DNA of 64,000 bases from Exiguobacterium sp. J17977 (GTDB taxonomy: Bacteria; Bacillota; Bacilli; Exiguobacteriales; Exiguobacteriaceae), in contig NZ_JAEQBB010000009.1 of the NCBI RefSeq assembly GCF_018616375.1, positions 19,625 through 83,624 on the forward strand. Reading direction: 5' to 3'. The notes beneath the pieces were generated by a model, which did no database searches, was not told where the DNA came from, and saw nothing but the letters and a program-made list of their open reading frames with translations. Positions 33,922 to 42,164 of the stretch are shown here, one piece after another (within the stretch, counting starts at the first letter, position 1; every line of letters starts with the position of its first letter). Both the position numbers and the translations under genes were made by a program.

Positions 33922-34188
33922 CTAGCGTTTCATCAACATTTTGATGGCTTCTTCGACGGTTTCTGACGTATCTTCGCCATCTTGTTGGGCGGTAATGATG
34001 CATTGCTCCAAGTTCTTCGCGACGATGATGGTCGAAGCACGGTCAAGCGCTGATCGAGCCGCACTCAACTGTGTCACAACGTCACGGCACTCTTTCCCTT
34101 CTTCCATCATGCGAATGATGGCCCGAATTTGTCCTTCGACCCGTTTCATCCGGTTCAACACTTTTGCATCGTATTGATACTGTTCCAT
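33922..34188 (-). CDS. cstR: CstR-type persulfide-sensing repressor (CsoR family)
   Basis: 88-residue all-helical repressor. N-terminal RMKRVEGQIRAIIRMMEEGKECRDVVTQLSAARSALDR is the CsoR/RcnR fold. Sensing cysteines are Cys34 and Cys63, 29 residues apart as in CstR. The position of the copper-binding His in CsoR is Asn59 (KNLEQC), so sulfur species, not Cu(I), is the likely signal. It is divergent from a rhodanese/TusA/DsrE operon, as expected for a sulfide-stress regulator. ATG 34188 follows GAGGTG. Confidence 0.87.
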   Translation of the reverse strand: MEQYQYDAKVLNRMKRVEGQIRAIIRMMEEGKECRDVVTQLSAARSALDRASTIIVAKNLEQCIITAQQDGEDTSETVEEAIKMLMKR

Positions 34189-34245
34189 TAGATTCACCTC
34201 TACATTCAAATCGTTCAGTAACCCAACTATTTATTGTGTAGTCTC

Positions 34246-34274
34246 ATCTTAATACGTGGGGGAGTATGTGTCGA
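34246..34274 (-). promoter_or_regulatory. cstR promoter with operator in the spacer
   Basis: On the minus strand, TCGACA (plus 34269-34274), 17 nt, TAAGAT (plus 34246-34251). The spacer holds ATAC-GTGGGGGA-GTAT (34252-34267), a G-tract flanked by inverted ATAC/GTAT. This suggests autoregulation. Confidence 0.6.
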
Positions 34275-34332
34275 GCAACAACGTTTGATGTGAAAATTTT
34301 TCAAACGTTTACCGATTCGACAAACAAATCCC

Positions 34333-34361
34333 TTGCAATCAAATACCGCAGGGGGTATATT
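34333..34361 (+). promoter_or_regulatory. Sulfur operon promoter with operator in the spacer
   Basis: TTGCAA (34333-34338), 17 nt, TATATT (34356-34361). The spacer contains most of ATAC-CGCAGGGG-GTAT (34343-34358), the same 4-8-4 layout as at cstR and typical of CsoR-family operators. Confidence 0.7.
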
Positions 34362-34474
34362 AATGACGTGGAAGCGATATGTTCAATGAATCACAAACTT
34401 TCGTCGAACGCCCGCTACCAAGCTGACGAATAAATAAGTGAAATATCATAGATTAAAAGGATGGGTAAACAAAC

Positions 34475-34780
34475 ATGAAAGCATCTGCCTTGAAGCGTCA
34501 AATGGATTTTGAAGTACCAGTAAATATCGTCGACGTTCGTGAACGTGACGAGTTCCAGGAAGCGCACATTGCTGGCGCGACAAATTATCCGCTATCTGAA
34601 ATTTCGGAATGGATTGAGACACTCGACCCTGAAGAAGAATACATCGTTCTCTGCCGTTCAGGTGCTCGCAGCACGCAAGCAACTTGGCAAATGGAAGCGA
34701 AAGGTTATAAAGTGGTCAATATAGAAGATGGCTTGATGAGCTGGCCTGGTGAAGTCGTCAAAGGAGGAAATGCGCAATGA
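34475..34780 (+). CDS. Single-domain rhodanese sulfurtransferase
   Basis: 101-residue rhodanese. VDVRERDEFQEAHIAGATNYPL and the active-site loop VLCRSGARSTQA (Cys catalytic, forms persulfide) are intact. It probably moves sulfane sulfur between small thiols and the downstream multidomain protein. It overlaps the next gene by 4 nt. It is first in the CstR-controlled operon, so induction by sulfide or polysulfide is expected (inference). The ribosome site (AAAAGGA) is 13 nt from the ATG, rather far. Confidence 0.9.
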   Translation: MKASALKRQMDFEVPVNIVDVRERDEFQEAHIAGATNYPLSEISEWIETLDPEEEYIVLCRSGARSTQATWQMEAKGYKVVNIEDGLMSWPGEVVKGGNAQ

Positions 34781-37245
34781 GTAAAAAAATCGTAATCGTC
34801 GGTGGGGTGGCCGGTGGCGCTTCGGCAGCCGCCCGTCTTCGTCGCTTAAATGAAGAGAACCAAATCGTCATGTTCGACCGGGGCGAGTACATCTCGTTCG
34901 CGAACTGTGGTCTTCCATATTACATCGGTGACGTGATTCAAGATCGTCAAAAATTGCTCGTCCAAACCGTCGAGGGCATGAATAAACGTTTCCAACTCGA
35001 TATCCGCAACTTGACGGAAGTGACGAAAATCAACCGTGCCGAGAAGACGGTATCGGTGAAAAACGTTAAAACGGGCGAAACATACGATGAGTCGTACGAT
35101 GTACTCGTCTTATCACCAGGAGCGAAACCGATTCGTCCGAACATCCCTGGAATTGAAGAAGCAGAAGACATCTTCACGCTTCGCAACATCCCGGATACGG
35201 ATCAAATCCGCAGCTACGTCGATGATAAAGCGCCGAAACACGCGACGGTCATCGGTGGCGGCTTCATCGGCATCGAAATGGCTGAAAACTTACGGGAACG
35301 TGGCGTCGACGTCACGCTCGTCGAGATGGCCGACCAAGTCATGACACCGCTCGATCGTGAGATGGTCTCGCCGGTTCACGAGCACATGCGCCTTCACGGC
35401 GTCGACCTTCAGCTGTCTGACGGTGTCGACTCCTTCTCTGAGAAAGGGAAGCGTGTCCACTTGAAAAGCGGTCGCGTCATCGAGACCGATATGGTCGTCC
35501 TATCAATCGGTGTCGTGCCAGAATCATCAATCGCAACGGAAGCAGGCCTTGAAACAGGCATGCGCGGCGCCATCCGCGTCAACGAGAAGATGCTCACGTC
35601 AGACCCGAACATCTACGCCATCGGTGACGCCGTCGAAGTGCTCGATTATATCTTCAAAGAGCCGACGGTCGTTCCGCTCGCGTGGCCGGCTAACCGCCAA
35701 GGACGTCTCGTCGCCGATATCATCAACGGTCGTGACGTCCAATATAACGGAACGATGGGGACTGGGATTGCCAAAGTATTCGATATGACCGTTGCTTCGA
35801 CAGGTTGGAACGAGAAACGTTTGACAGCAGCTGGTAAAGAATTCGAAGCCGTCCACGTCCACCCAGGTTCACATGCGGGTTATTACCCGGGATCGACACC
35901 AGTATCACTTAAACTCTTGTTCCACCCGACGACCGGTGAAATCTACGGCGCACAAGGTGTCGGGATGAACGGTGTCGATAAACGCATCGACGTCATTGCG
36001 ACAGCGATGAAAGGTGGCTTGACGGTCCTCGACCTTCCAGACCTCGAACTCAGCTATGCACCACCGTTCAGCTCGGCGAAAGATCCGGTCAACATGATCG
36101 GTTACGTCGCGTCGAACGTCGTCCTCGGCGATAACGAAGTCGTACATTGGAACGAGATTGACGACTTGGTCCAAAACGGCGCGACATTGCTCGACGTCCG
36201 TGACGAATCAGAGCACGAGCTCGGTAAAATCCCTGGCTCGATCAACGTTCCGCTCAACTCGCTACGCGATCACTTGGACAACTACAGTAAAGACGAAACG
36301 ATTTATGTGACATGCCAAGTCGGGCTTCGTGGATATCTCGCATCCCGCATCTTGCGTCAAAACGGATTCAAGGTTAAAAACTTGAGCGGTGGCTACAAGA
36401 CGTGGTCACAAGTAAAACGCGATTTCGATGCCATCGAGGCAGACGCGTCGGCAGCAAATGAGACTGCTGCAACAGCAACGGAGGAGGCACCACCAGTAAT
36501 GATGAATGAACCAATCGGGGAACCGATTTTCCTAGATACGTGCGGTCTGCAATGCCCGGGACCAATCTTAGAAGTCAACAAAAAAGTAGCCGAACTTGGT
36601 GAAGGCGAGACGCTCCGCGTCCTCGCAAGTGATCCTGGCTTCTTTGCGGACATCGAAGCATGGGCGAAGAAAACGGGCAACAAGCTCGTCTCGAAACAAT
36701 TTGTGAACGGTCGCGTCGAAGCGGTCCTCCAAAAAGGTCAAGGCCCTGCAGCCGTCCAAGCGGGCGCACCAGCAGGCGACGGCGCGTCGATGGTAGTGTT
36801 CAGTGGGGACCTCGACCGTGCACTCGCTTCATTCATCATCGCGCAAGGTGCAGCAGCAATGGGTAAAGACGTCACGATGTTCTTCACATTCTGGGGACTC
36901 AACGTCATCCGTAAACCAGATGCGCCAGAAGTGAAGAAGCAAGGCCTCGAGAAGATGTTCGGCATGATGATGCCATCTCATGCGGGTGAGCTTCCGCTCT
37001 CGAACATGAACTTCGGTGGCGTTGGTCAGAAGATGATGAAGAAAGTGATGAGCGACAAAAACGTGCCATCACTTGATCAAATGATTAAATCGGCTCAAGA
37101 GGCAGGCGTCAAAATGGTCGCTTGTACGATGTCGATGGACGTCATGGGCATTAAAGAAGAAGAGTTAATCGACGGCATCGACCTCGGTGGTGTGGCAGCA
37201 TACCTCGGGGCAGCCGAAGGCGGTAACTTGAACCTCTTTATCTAA
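34777..37245 (+). CDS. Four-domain CoA-disulfide reductase/rhodanese/TusA/DsrE fusion
   Basis: 822 residues. Domain 1, about 1-445: FAD/NAD(P)H CoA-disulfide/persulfide reductase with GGVAGGASAAARLRR, active Cys44 in SFANCGLPYYIG, and VIGGGFIGIEMAENL. Domain 2, about 460-550: rhodanese with Cys513 in VTCQVGLRGYLAS. A Glu/Ala-rich linker follows. Domain 3, about 583-655: TusA with CGLQCPGP (Cys589, Cys593). Domain 4, about 670-822: DsrE-like with VVFSGDLDRALASFIIAQGAA and Cys783 in VACTMSMDVMG. All four sulfur-handling cysteines are kept, so persulfide could be relayed within one chain. It is the second gene of the CstR operon. Confidence 0.93.
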   Translation: MSKKIVIVGGVAGGASAAARLRRLNEENQIVMFDRGEYISFANCGLPYYIGDVIQDRQKLLVQTVEGMNKRFQLDIRNLTEVTKINRAEKTVSVKNVKTGETYDESYDVLVLSPGAKPIRPNIPGIEEAEDIFTLRNIPDTDQIRSYVDDKAPKHATVIGGGFIGIEMAENLRERGVDVTLVEMADQVMTPLDREMVSPVHEHMRLHGVDLQLSDGVDSFSEKGKRVHLKSGRVIETDMVVLSIGVVPESSIATEAGLETGMRGAIRVNEKMLTSDPNIYAIGDAVEVLDYIFKEPTVVPLAWPANRQGRLVADIINGRDVQYNGTMGTGIAKVFDMTVASTGWNEKRLTAAGKEFEAVHVHPGSHAGYYPGSTPVSLKLLFHPTTGEIYGAQGVGMNGVDKRIDVIATAMKGGLTVLDLPDLELSYAPPFSSAKDPVNMIGYVASNVVLGDNEVVHWNEIDDLVQNGATLLDVRDESEHELGKIPGSINVPLNSLRDHLDNYSKDETIYVTCQVGLRGYLASRILRQNGFKVKNLSGGYKTWSQVKRDFDAIEADASAANETAATATEEAPPVMMNEPIGEPIFLDTCGLQCPGPILEVNKKVAELGEGETLRVLASDPGFFADIEAWAKKTGNKLVSKQFVNGRVEAVLQKGQGPAAVQAGAPAGDGASMVVFSGDLDRALASFIIAQGAAAMGKDVTMFFTFWGLNVIRKPDAPEVKKQGLEKMFGMMMPSHAGELPLSNMNFGGVGQKMMKKVMSDKNVPSLDQMIKSAQEAGVKMVACTMSMDVMGIKEEELIDGIDLGGVAAYLGAAEGGNLNLFI

Positions 37246-37261
37246 CCAACTGAGATAATCT

Positions 37262-37293
37262 AGGCGGCCGGTCACTTGACCGGTCGCCTTTTT
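37262..37293 (+). terminator. Terminator of the sulfur operon
   Basis: AGGCG-G-CCGGTCA pairs with TGACCGGTCGCCT around a short loop, followed by T5. Confidence 0.85.
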
Positions 37294-37330
37294 GTTGTTC
37301 GACACCCGAAATGAAAATTGTCGAAAAAGA

Positions 37331-37359
37331 TTGCATTTTTTAAACGTTTTTCCTATAAT
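37331..37359 (+). promoter_or_regulatory. SigA promoter of the amino-acid symporter gene
   Basis: TTGCAT (37331-37336), a 17-nt spacer, TATAAT (37354-37359), about 70 nt before the start codon. Confidence 0.72.
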
Positions 37360-37426
37360 TCTACTCATGTAAAGAAAGTTGACATAACTTTTTCTTATAA
37401 CTCACACATACACGGAGGATTTAAAG

Positions 37427-38869
37427 ATGGAGAAATTCGTAGAAGATCTCGTTTCATCAGCCAACGACCTGCTCTGGTCGTCAGTGCTAATCGTTGTCCT
37501 TGTCGCCTTAGGTTTGTACTTTACCGTTCGCATGGGGTTCGTCCAGTTCCGGATGTTGCCTGAAATGTTCCGCCTCTTGTTCAAAGACGGCATGAAGCGT
37601 GAAAAAGGCCAAGTCTCGTCATTCCAAGCGTTCGCCATCGGGACGGCGGCGCGCGTCGGGACCGGGAACATCGCCGGTGTCGCGACGGCCATCGCGCTCG
37701 GAGGCCCGGGAGCCGTCTTCTGGATGTGGCTCATCGCCCTCATCGGATCGGCTTCGGCATTCGTCGAAAGTACGCTCGCGCAAGTATATAAAATCCGCGA
37801 CGGTCGCACATGGCGCGGTGGTCCAGCTTACTACATGGAACGTGCGCTCGGTCAGCGCTGGCTCGGGATTTTGTTTGCCATCTTGATCACGTTCTCGTTC
37901 GGTTTCGCCTTCAACTCGGTTCAGTCGAACACGATTTCGTTGTCAGTCAGCAACCAGTTCGGGATTAGCACGACGACAGTCGGTCTCGTCTTGGCTGTCG
38001 TGACAGCCATCGTCATCTTCGGTGGGATTCAATCGATTGCCGTGCTCTCGAGTATCATCGTTCCGGTTATGGCCGGTGGTTATATCTTGCTCGCAGGATG
38101 GGTCATGATTTCGAACGCCTCGTTGTTGCCGGAAGTATTCGGCTTGATTTTCTCAGAAGGAATCTTCGGACTTCAACAATTGTTCGGCGGTGCTATCGGA
38201 GCGATGGTGCTTCAAGGAATCCGACGTGGTCTCTTCTCGAACGAAGCGGGGATGGGTTCAGCCCCGAACGCGGCGGCGACGGCTGAAGTATCGCACCCGG
38301 TCAAACAAGGTTTGATTCAGTCGTTCAGCGTCTTCGTCGACACGCTTCTCGTCTGTACGTCGACAGCGATGATTATCCTGTTGTCAGGTGTCGCTGGTTC
38401 AGAGTCGTTCGCAGGTGTCGAATTGACACAAGCGGCGCTCACGGCAGAGATTGGTCCGATGGCGACATCGTTCCTCACAATCGCGATTTTCTTGTTCGCG
38501 TTCAGCTCGATTCTCGGAAACTACTACTATGGCGAGACGAACATCCAGTTCATCTCGGATAAAAAGATTTACGTCACACTTTACCGCATCGGTGTCGTCG
38601 GTATGGTCCTCTTCGGAGCGGTCCGTTCGGCCGGTCTCGTTTGGTCAATCGCGGACGTGTTCATGGGTCTCATGGCACTCGTCAACTTGTATGCGATTTT
38701 CCGCCTCGCGAAAGTTGCTCGTCTCGTCCTCGACGATTACTTGGAGCAACGCCGTCAAGGTGACGATCCGGTGTTCTATGCCGATTCAATCGAAGATCTG
38801 CCAGGTCGCGAGTACATCGAGGCTTGGGAGTCGGAAGAAGAAGTCAAAACAGGCACGATTCGCTCATAA
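37427..38869 (+). CDS. Sodium:alanine/glycine symporter (AGCS family)
   Basis: 480-residue, about eleven-helix Na+-coupled amino-acid symporter of the AlsT/DagA/GlnT family. Signatures are AIGTAARVGTGNIAGVATAIALGGPGAVFWMW (about 65-96), FVESTLAQVYKIRDGRTWRGGPAYYMER, and FSNEAGMGSAPNAAATA. Likely substrates are alanine, glycine or glutamine; sequence does not decide. ATG 37427 follows GGAGG. It has its own promoter and terminator. Confidence 0.92.
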   Translation: MEKFVEDLVSSANDLLWSSVLIVVLVALGLYFTVRMGFVQFRMLPEMFRLLFKDGMKREKGQVSSFQAFAIGTAARVGTGNIAGVATAIALGGPGAVFWMWLIALIGSASAFVESTLAQVYKIRDGRTWRGGPAYYMERALGQRWLGILFAILITFSFGFAFNSVQSNTISLSVSNQFGISTTTVGLVLAVVTAIVIFGGIQSIAVLSSIIVPVMAGGYILLAGWVMISNASLLPEVFGLIFSEGIFGLQQLFGGAIGAMVLQGIRRGLFSNEAGMGSAPNAAATAEVSHPVKQGLIQSFSVFVDTLLVCTSTAMIILLSGVAGSESFAGVELTQAALTAEIGPMATSFLTIAIFLFAFSSILGNYYYGETNIQFISDKKIYVTLYRIGVVGMVLFGAVRSAGLVWSIADVFMGLMALVNLYAIFRLAKVARLVLDDYLEQRRQGDDPVFYADSIEDLPGREYIEAWESEEEVKTGTIRS

Positions 38870-38874
38870 ACGAC

Positions 38875-38908
38875 AAACCGTCTACGAAAGCGCGTAGACG
38901 GTTTTTTT
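38875..38908 (+). terminator. Terminator of the symporter gene
   Basis: AAACCGTCTACG pairs with CGTAGACGGTTT around AAAGCG, followed by further T. Confidence 0.88.
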
Positions 38909-38953
38909 GCGCCCGAAAGATGGGTAAACTGAAGAAAAGGGGGGCGTTCAATC

Positions 38954-39409
38954 ATGGAGACGACACATTATATACGCATTTCCCCGGAAGTATGGGTCTC
39001 GTTCGGACAAGACCCGGAAATGATTTTAGATTGGCTGTTGCACGTACACAGTCAACAACGTGATACGTATGAGACGTTGACGCTCCCGAACATCGAACGC
39101 TTCCAAAAAATTCTCGGACAAATCGAGATTTATATCGATGGGGATGACACGTACAACTTAGAGATGGCTGTCATCGGGGAAGAATTGATTGTCAATGAGA
39201 AGCAGGCGGTCGTCGTCGGAATTTTGACGCCGCAGTTGCTCCATATCGTCAAAGATGCGATGAACGCATTCACGAAAGAAGATGTGGCCGATATGGCGTT
39301 CGTCGACCATGAAGGCCTCGATGACGTTTGGCTCAAATGGACGTTGTTGAAACGATTCTGCGAAGAAGCGATTGAACGGGATGAGCTCGTGTTGATTTAC
39401 TATGAATAA
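38954..39409 (+). CDS. Hypothetical protein, possibly DUF1877-like
   Basis: 151-residue acidic cytosolic protein. It opens TTHYIRISPEVWVSFGQDPEMILDWLL, resembling the start of DUF1877/YfbM proteins (YxRISPEE), and later has VVVGILTPQLLHIVKDAMNAF. The match is partial and I would not name it firmly. ATG 38954 follows AAGGGGGG. It is a single gene. The function is unknown. Confidence 0.62.
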   Translation: METTHYIRISPEVWVSFGQDPEMILDWLLHVHSQQRDTYETLTLPNIERFQKILGQIEIYIDGDDTYNLEMAVIGEELIVNEKQAVVVGILTPQLLHIVKDAMNAFTKEDVADMAFVDHEGLDDVWLKWTLLKRFCEEAIERDELVLIYYE

Positions 39410-39474
39410 ACAGTCTATGAAAACACCTTGAAAATTGGTAAACTATTACAAATAGTTTGCCTAGGGGTGGATGT

Positions 39475-39927
39475 ATGCTGGATTTCTCTTCAATGGTCGC
39501 CATCGTCATCAGTGTGTTTAGTCCAATATTCGCGTATCGAGTCGGTCTAACAACCATTGGTCGCATCAATCTTTTCACCGTGTTACTCTTTATCGGTTCC
39601 TGGCTGTTTATCCTCACAATGGGGCTGCTCTATAACCATCCAGTATCGATGCTCTTTTACGTTTCGATTATGGCGAACTGTTGCTTTGCCATAGGGAACA
39701 GCGTGTGGTTTATGCACAAACGCAATCCTAAAGCTAGCGTGAAGAAGTTGCTTGTCGTCCTTTCTTTTTTGACAGCGCTCTGTTTCGTGTTTATTGAGAA
39801 AGCTTACTCAACGACCGTGCTACAGGACACACTGATGCATACCGTGATGTTGGTTACAGCGATTTTTGTGACCGGTATCATCTGGACTAGGCTTAGACAA
39901 ATCGACCGGGAACCAGAACATACATAA
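39475..39927 (+). CDS. Small four-helix membrane protein of unknown function
   Basis: 150 residues with four to five hydrophobic segments: 5-23, 31-53, 59-80, 89-107, 118-135. ATG 39475 follows AGGGGTGG. The six extra codons in the open frame (from 39457) include the ribosome site and are excluded. I recognise no family. The gene is bounded by an AT-rich upstream region and a strong terminator, so it is probably expressed alone. Confidence 0.65.
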   Translation: MLDFSSMVAIVISVFSPIFAYRVGLTTIGRINLFTVLLFIGSWLFILTMGLLYNHPVSMLFYVSIMANCCFAIGNSVWFMHKRNPKASVKKLLVVLSFLTALCFVFIEKAYSTTVLQDTLMHTVMLVTAIFVTGIIWTRLRQIDREPEHT

Positions 39928-39959
39928 ACAGCTCGGCGCGAAGGCGCCGAGCTGTTTTC
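39926..39959 (+). terminator. Terminator between the small membrane protein gene and znuA
   Basis: AAACAGCTCGGCGC pairs with GCGCCGAGCTGTTT around GAAG, ending in TTTT. It may also serve the convergent znuA gene weakly. Confidence 0.85.
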
Positions 39960-39967
39960 TGAAATGC

Positions 39968-40990
39968 TTATTTCAATGCCGTCTCGAGCGCTTTGACGTT
40001 CTCGCGCATGAGATCGAAGTAACTCTTGTCCATCTGCTCTTTCGTGACCGATTCTAAGTTGTAAATCGTCACCGTCTCCGCACCGATCTCGTTTTGAACG
40101 ACCTGTGCGACTTTCGGTGTCACCGTATCCTCGAAAGCGATATATTTCAAGTCGTGAAGCTGTGCCTCTTCGATGACGCGCTTCAATGCTTGTTGCGACG
40201 GTTCTTCTGAAGGTGTGAGACCCGTGATCGGGAGTTGGTCAAAGCCGTAGCGCTCCGCCAAGTAGCCGTAAGCTGCATGTGTCACGAGCAACTCAGACTT
40301 CGAGCCGCCATCGACTGCTGCTTGTAGTTCGCCATCTAACGTCGTAGCTTCTTCTTTGAAGGCGCTTAAACGATCCGCGAACTCATCTTTATAGTCCGGT
40401 GCCTGTTCGCTGAAGGCTGCTTCGACAGCTTCCGCCATCGAGACGGCATTCATTGGGTCGAGCCAGACGTGTGGGTCGTATTGGCCGTGGTTATGCCCGT
40501 CATCTTCGCTATGCCCGGCTTCTTCCTCGGCATGAGCGTCCTCCTCATGTCCGTGCTCGTCCTCGCTATGTTCGTCCTCACTATGCTCATCCTCGCCATG
40601 GACGTGAACCGTGTCTTCTGCCGAGAGGAGTGTCACGTCCTCGGCCGTCTTCACGAACGTGACGTTCTCATTGGCCAAGCTCTTTTCCATCGACTCGACG
40701 TATGGCTCAAGATCGTGCCCGACCGTCAAGAACAAGTCGGCTTCGGCGATATCGGTCATCTGCTTCGATGTCGGTTCATACGTATGAGGGTCAGCGCCAG
40801 GCGGGATGACCATCTCGACGCGGACACGGTCGCCCCCGATTTCTTCCGCGAATGACTTCAAAGCGAACGTTGACGCGTAGACGGTCAACTGGTCGCTCGT
40901 CTCCTCCGTCGCGCCACTCTCTTCATTACTTGCACATCCACCTAATAAAAGTGTGCCGGCAGCGGCGACACTCAATAACTTCTTATTCAT
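39968..40990 (-). CDS. znuA: Zinc ABC transporter substrate-binding lipoprotein (ZnuA/AdcA-like)
   Basis: 340-residue extracellular lipoprotein that captures Zn(II). The signal peptide MNKKLLSVAAAGTLLLGGC ends in lipobox LLGGC. Metal-binding His are in GADPHTYEP and HVWLDPMNAVSMAEAV, and the Glu/His C-terminal lobe has THAAYGYLAERYG and YIAFEDTVTPKVA. A His/Glu/Asp-rich loop with near-repeats of EHSED (about residues 128-175) is a typical zinc-scavenging tail. ATG 40990 follows AGGTGG. No znuBC permease or ATPase genes are adjacent. A Zur box lies at its promoter. Confidence 0.93.
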   Translation of the reverse strand: MNKKLLSVAAAGTLLLGGCASNEESGATEETSDQLTVYASTFALKSFAEEIGGDRVRVEMVIPPGADPHTYEPTSKQMTDIAEADLFLTVGHDLEPYVESMEKSLANENVTFVKTAEDVTLLSAEDTVHVHGEDEHSEDEHSEDEHGHEEDAHAEEEAGHSEDDGHNHGQYDPHVWLDPMNAVSMAEAVEAAFSEQAPDYKDEFADRLSAFKEEATTLDGELQAAVDGGSKSELLVTHAAYGYLAERYGFDQLPITGLTPSEEPSQQALKRVIEEAQLHDLKYIAFEDTVTPKVAQVVQNEIGAETVTIYNLESVTKEQMDKSYFDLMRENVKALETALK

Positions 40991-41025
40991 GAACTCTTCC
41001 ACCTGTCCTCTCTATACGAACCTTT

Positions 41026-41044
41026 AAATCGTAACCGTTACGTT
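41026..41044 (-). promoter_or_regulatory. Zur box of znuA
   Basis: CGTAA-CCG-TTACG palindrome within AAATCGTAACCGTTACGTT matches the Bacillus Zur consensus (TCGTAATNATTACGA). It lies about 10-30 nt after the predicted start point, a repressing position. Confidence 0.75.
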
Positions 41045-41061
41045 CTGAGACTGCGAGTTAT

Positions 41062-41090
41062 ATTATAGGGGGCGAATCCGTGCACGTCAA
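41062..41090 (-). promoter_or_regulatory. SigA promoter of znuA
   Basis: On the minus strand, TTGACG (plus 41085-41090), 17 nt, perfect TATAAT (plus 41062-41067). Confidence 0.82.
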
Positions 41091-41162
41091 GTCCGACTTC
41101 CGATGGATGGTTTTTCGAGAAAAAGGGAATATGATTAAAAAAAGAACGAGGAGTGGATGTAT

Positions 41163-42098
41163 ATGAGAAAGGAGACCGCCTGGTTCGTCGGGGGTGCGGC
41201 GCTCGCGGCCGCCACGGCAGCCGGGGCCAGCGTATGGAACCAGTATGGATCGCTCGTGCGTTGGCAAGAGCCCGAGTTGCCGGCGCAACCCTCGACCCGT
41301 AAACGTCGGACGCACACGTACAAGATTGTCAATGACCGCCCGCTCCAGTTTGACGTGTATTATCCGCCAGGGGATGGACCGTTCCCGGTCGCGGTATATG
41401 CCCATGGGGGGGCGTTCGTACGAGGGAATCGAGGCATGGTGACGTTGTTCCATCCGTTACTCGACCATTTTCTCGCCAAAGGGTTCGCGGTCATCAGTAT
41501 CGACTATCGTCTGTTCGAGGATGGGGTCTATTTCCCGGACAACATCATCGACGTCTCCGATGCGCTCTGTTATCTGAAACAGCACGACGGTCTGCTCAAC
41601 TTGGATATTAACCGATTGATCGTCTGGGGTGACTCGGCAGGTGCGGCCCTCGTCTTAGCGACGGCGCTCGATCGAAGCAAACAGTTCACCGGTGAACTTG
41701 GAGATGACGTGCCACCGATTAAAGGGGTGATCGCGCTCTATCCGCCGACGAACTTCTTATTGTTCAAGTTCATCCAGACGTGGCTCGCTCATTTGAAGTT
41801 TTATGAAGGGAGCCGCGAGGCATGGCGCGAGCTGATGGTGAAGTGCTCACCGGTCACGCATCTCTATGACGACGCCCCGCCCATCCTCATTCTTCACGGA
41901 AAGAAAGACCCGATCGTTCCGTTCGGACAGGCGCTCCACTTTGTCGAACATGCGAGTGAGGTCGGTGCGAACGTGCAACTGATTTCCTTCCCGAACGGTA
42001 CCCATTCGTTAGCGAGCTTTCTCCAATCCGACAACCCAATCAAAGAAACGCAGCTCATGGCTCGCATCGACCGTTTCATCGATGACGCAATGATGTGA
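41163..42098 (+). CDS. Alpha/beta hydrolase (carboxylesterase) with N-terminal membrane anchor
   Basis: 311 residues. An N-terminal hydrophobic helix (FVGGAALAAATAAGASVW, about 8-25) precedes the hydrolase fold: oxyanion motif AHGGAFVRGNRG, nucleophile in VWGDSAGAAL (GxSxG), acid in HGKKDPIVPFG, His in NGTHSLASF. This is the hormone-sensitive-lipase/BD-FAE-like esterase type. The substrate is unknown. The helix has no clear cleavage site, so membrane anchoring is likely. ATG 41163 is 9 nt after GAGGAG; an ATG at 41157 is too close to it. Confidence 0.85.
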   Translation: MRKETAWFVGGAALAAATAAGASVWNQYGSLVRWQEPELPAQPSTRKRRTHTYKIVNDRPLQFDVYYPPGDGPFPVAVYAHGGAFVRGNRGMVTLFHPLLDHFLAKGFAVISIDYRLFEDGVYFPDNIIDVSDALCYLKQHDGLLNLDINRLIVWGDSAGAALVLATALDRSKQFTGELGDDVPPIKGVIALYPPTNFLLFKFIQTWLAHLKFYEGSREAWRELMVKCSPVTHLYDDAPPILILHGKKDPIVPFGQALHFVEHASEVGANVQLISFPNGTHSLASFLQSDNPIKETQLMARIDRFIDDAMM

Positions 42099-42164
42099 CG
42101 TTGCGCTTTTTCGCAAAGATGGTACGATGGGGTAGGATTTAGGAATCAAAAAGGAGTGACTCGC

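Noticed and set aside
40495..40620. Short repeated DNA pattern within znuA that could be mistaken for a tandem repeat array or CRISPR-like element
   Set aside because: It is in frame and encodes the His/Glu/Asp zinc-binding loop. No spacer-repeat pattern.
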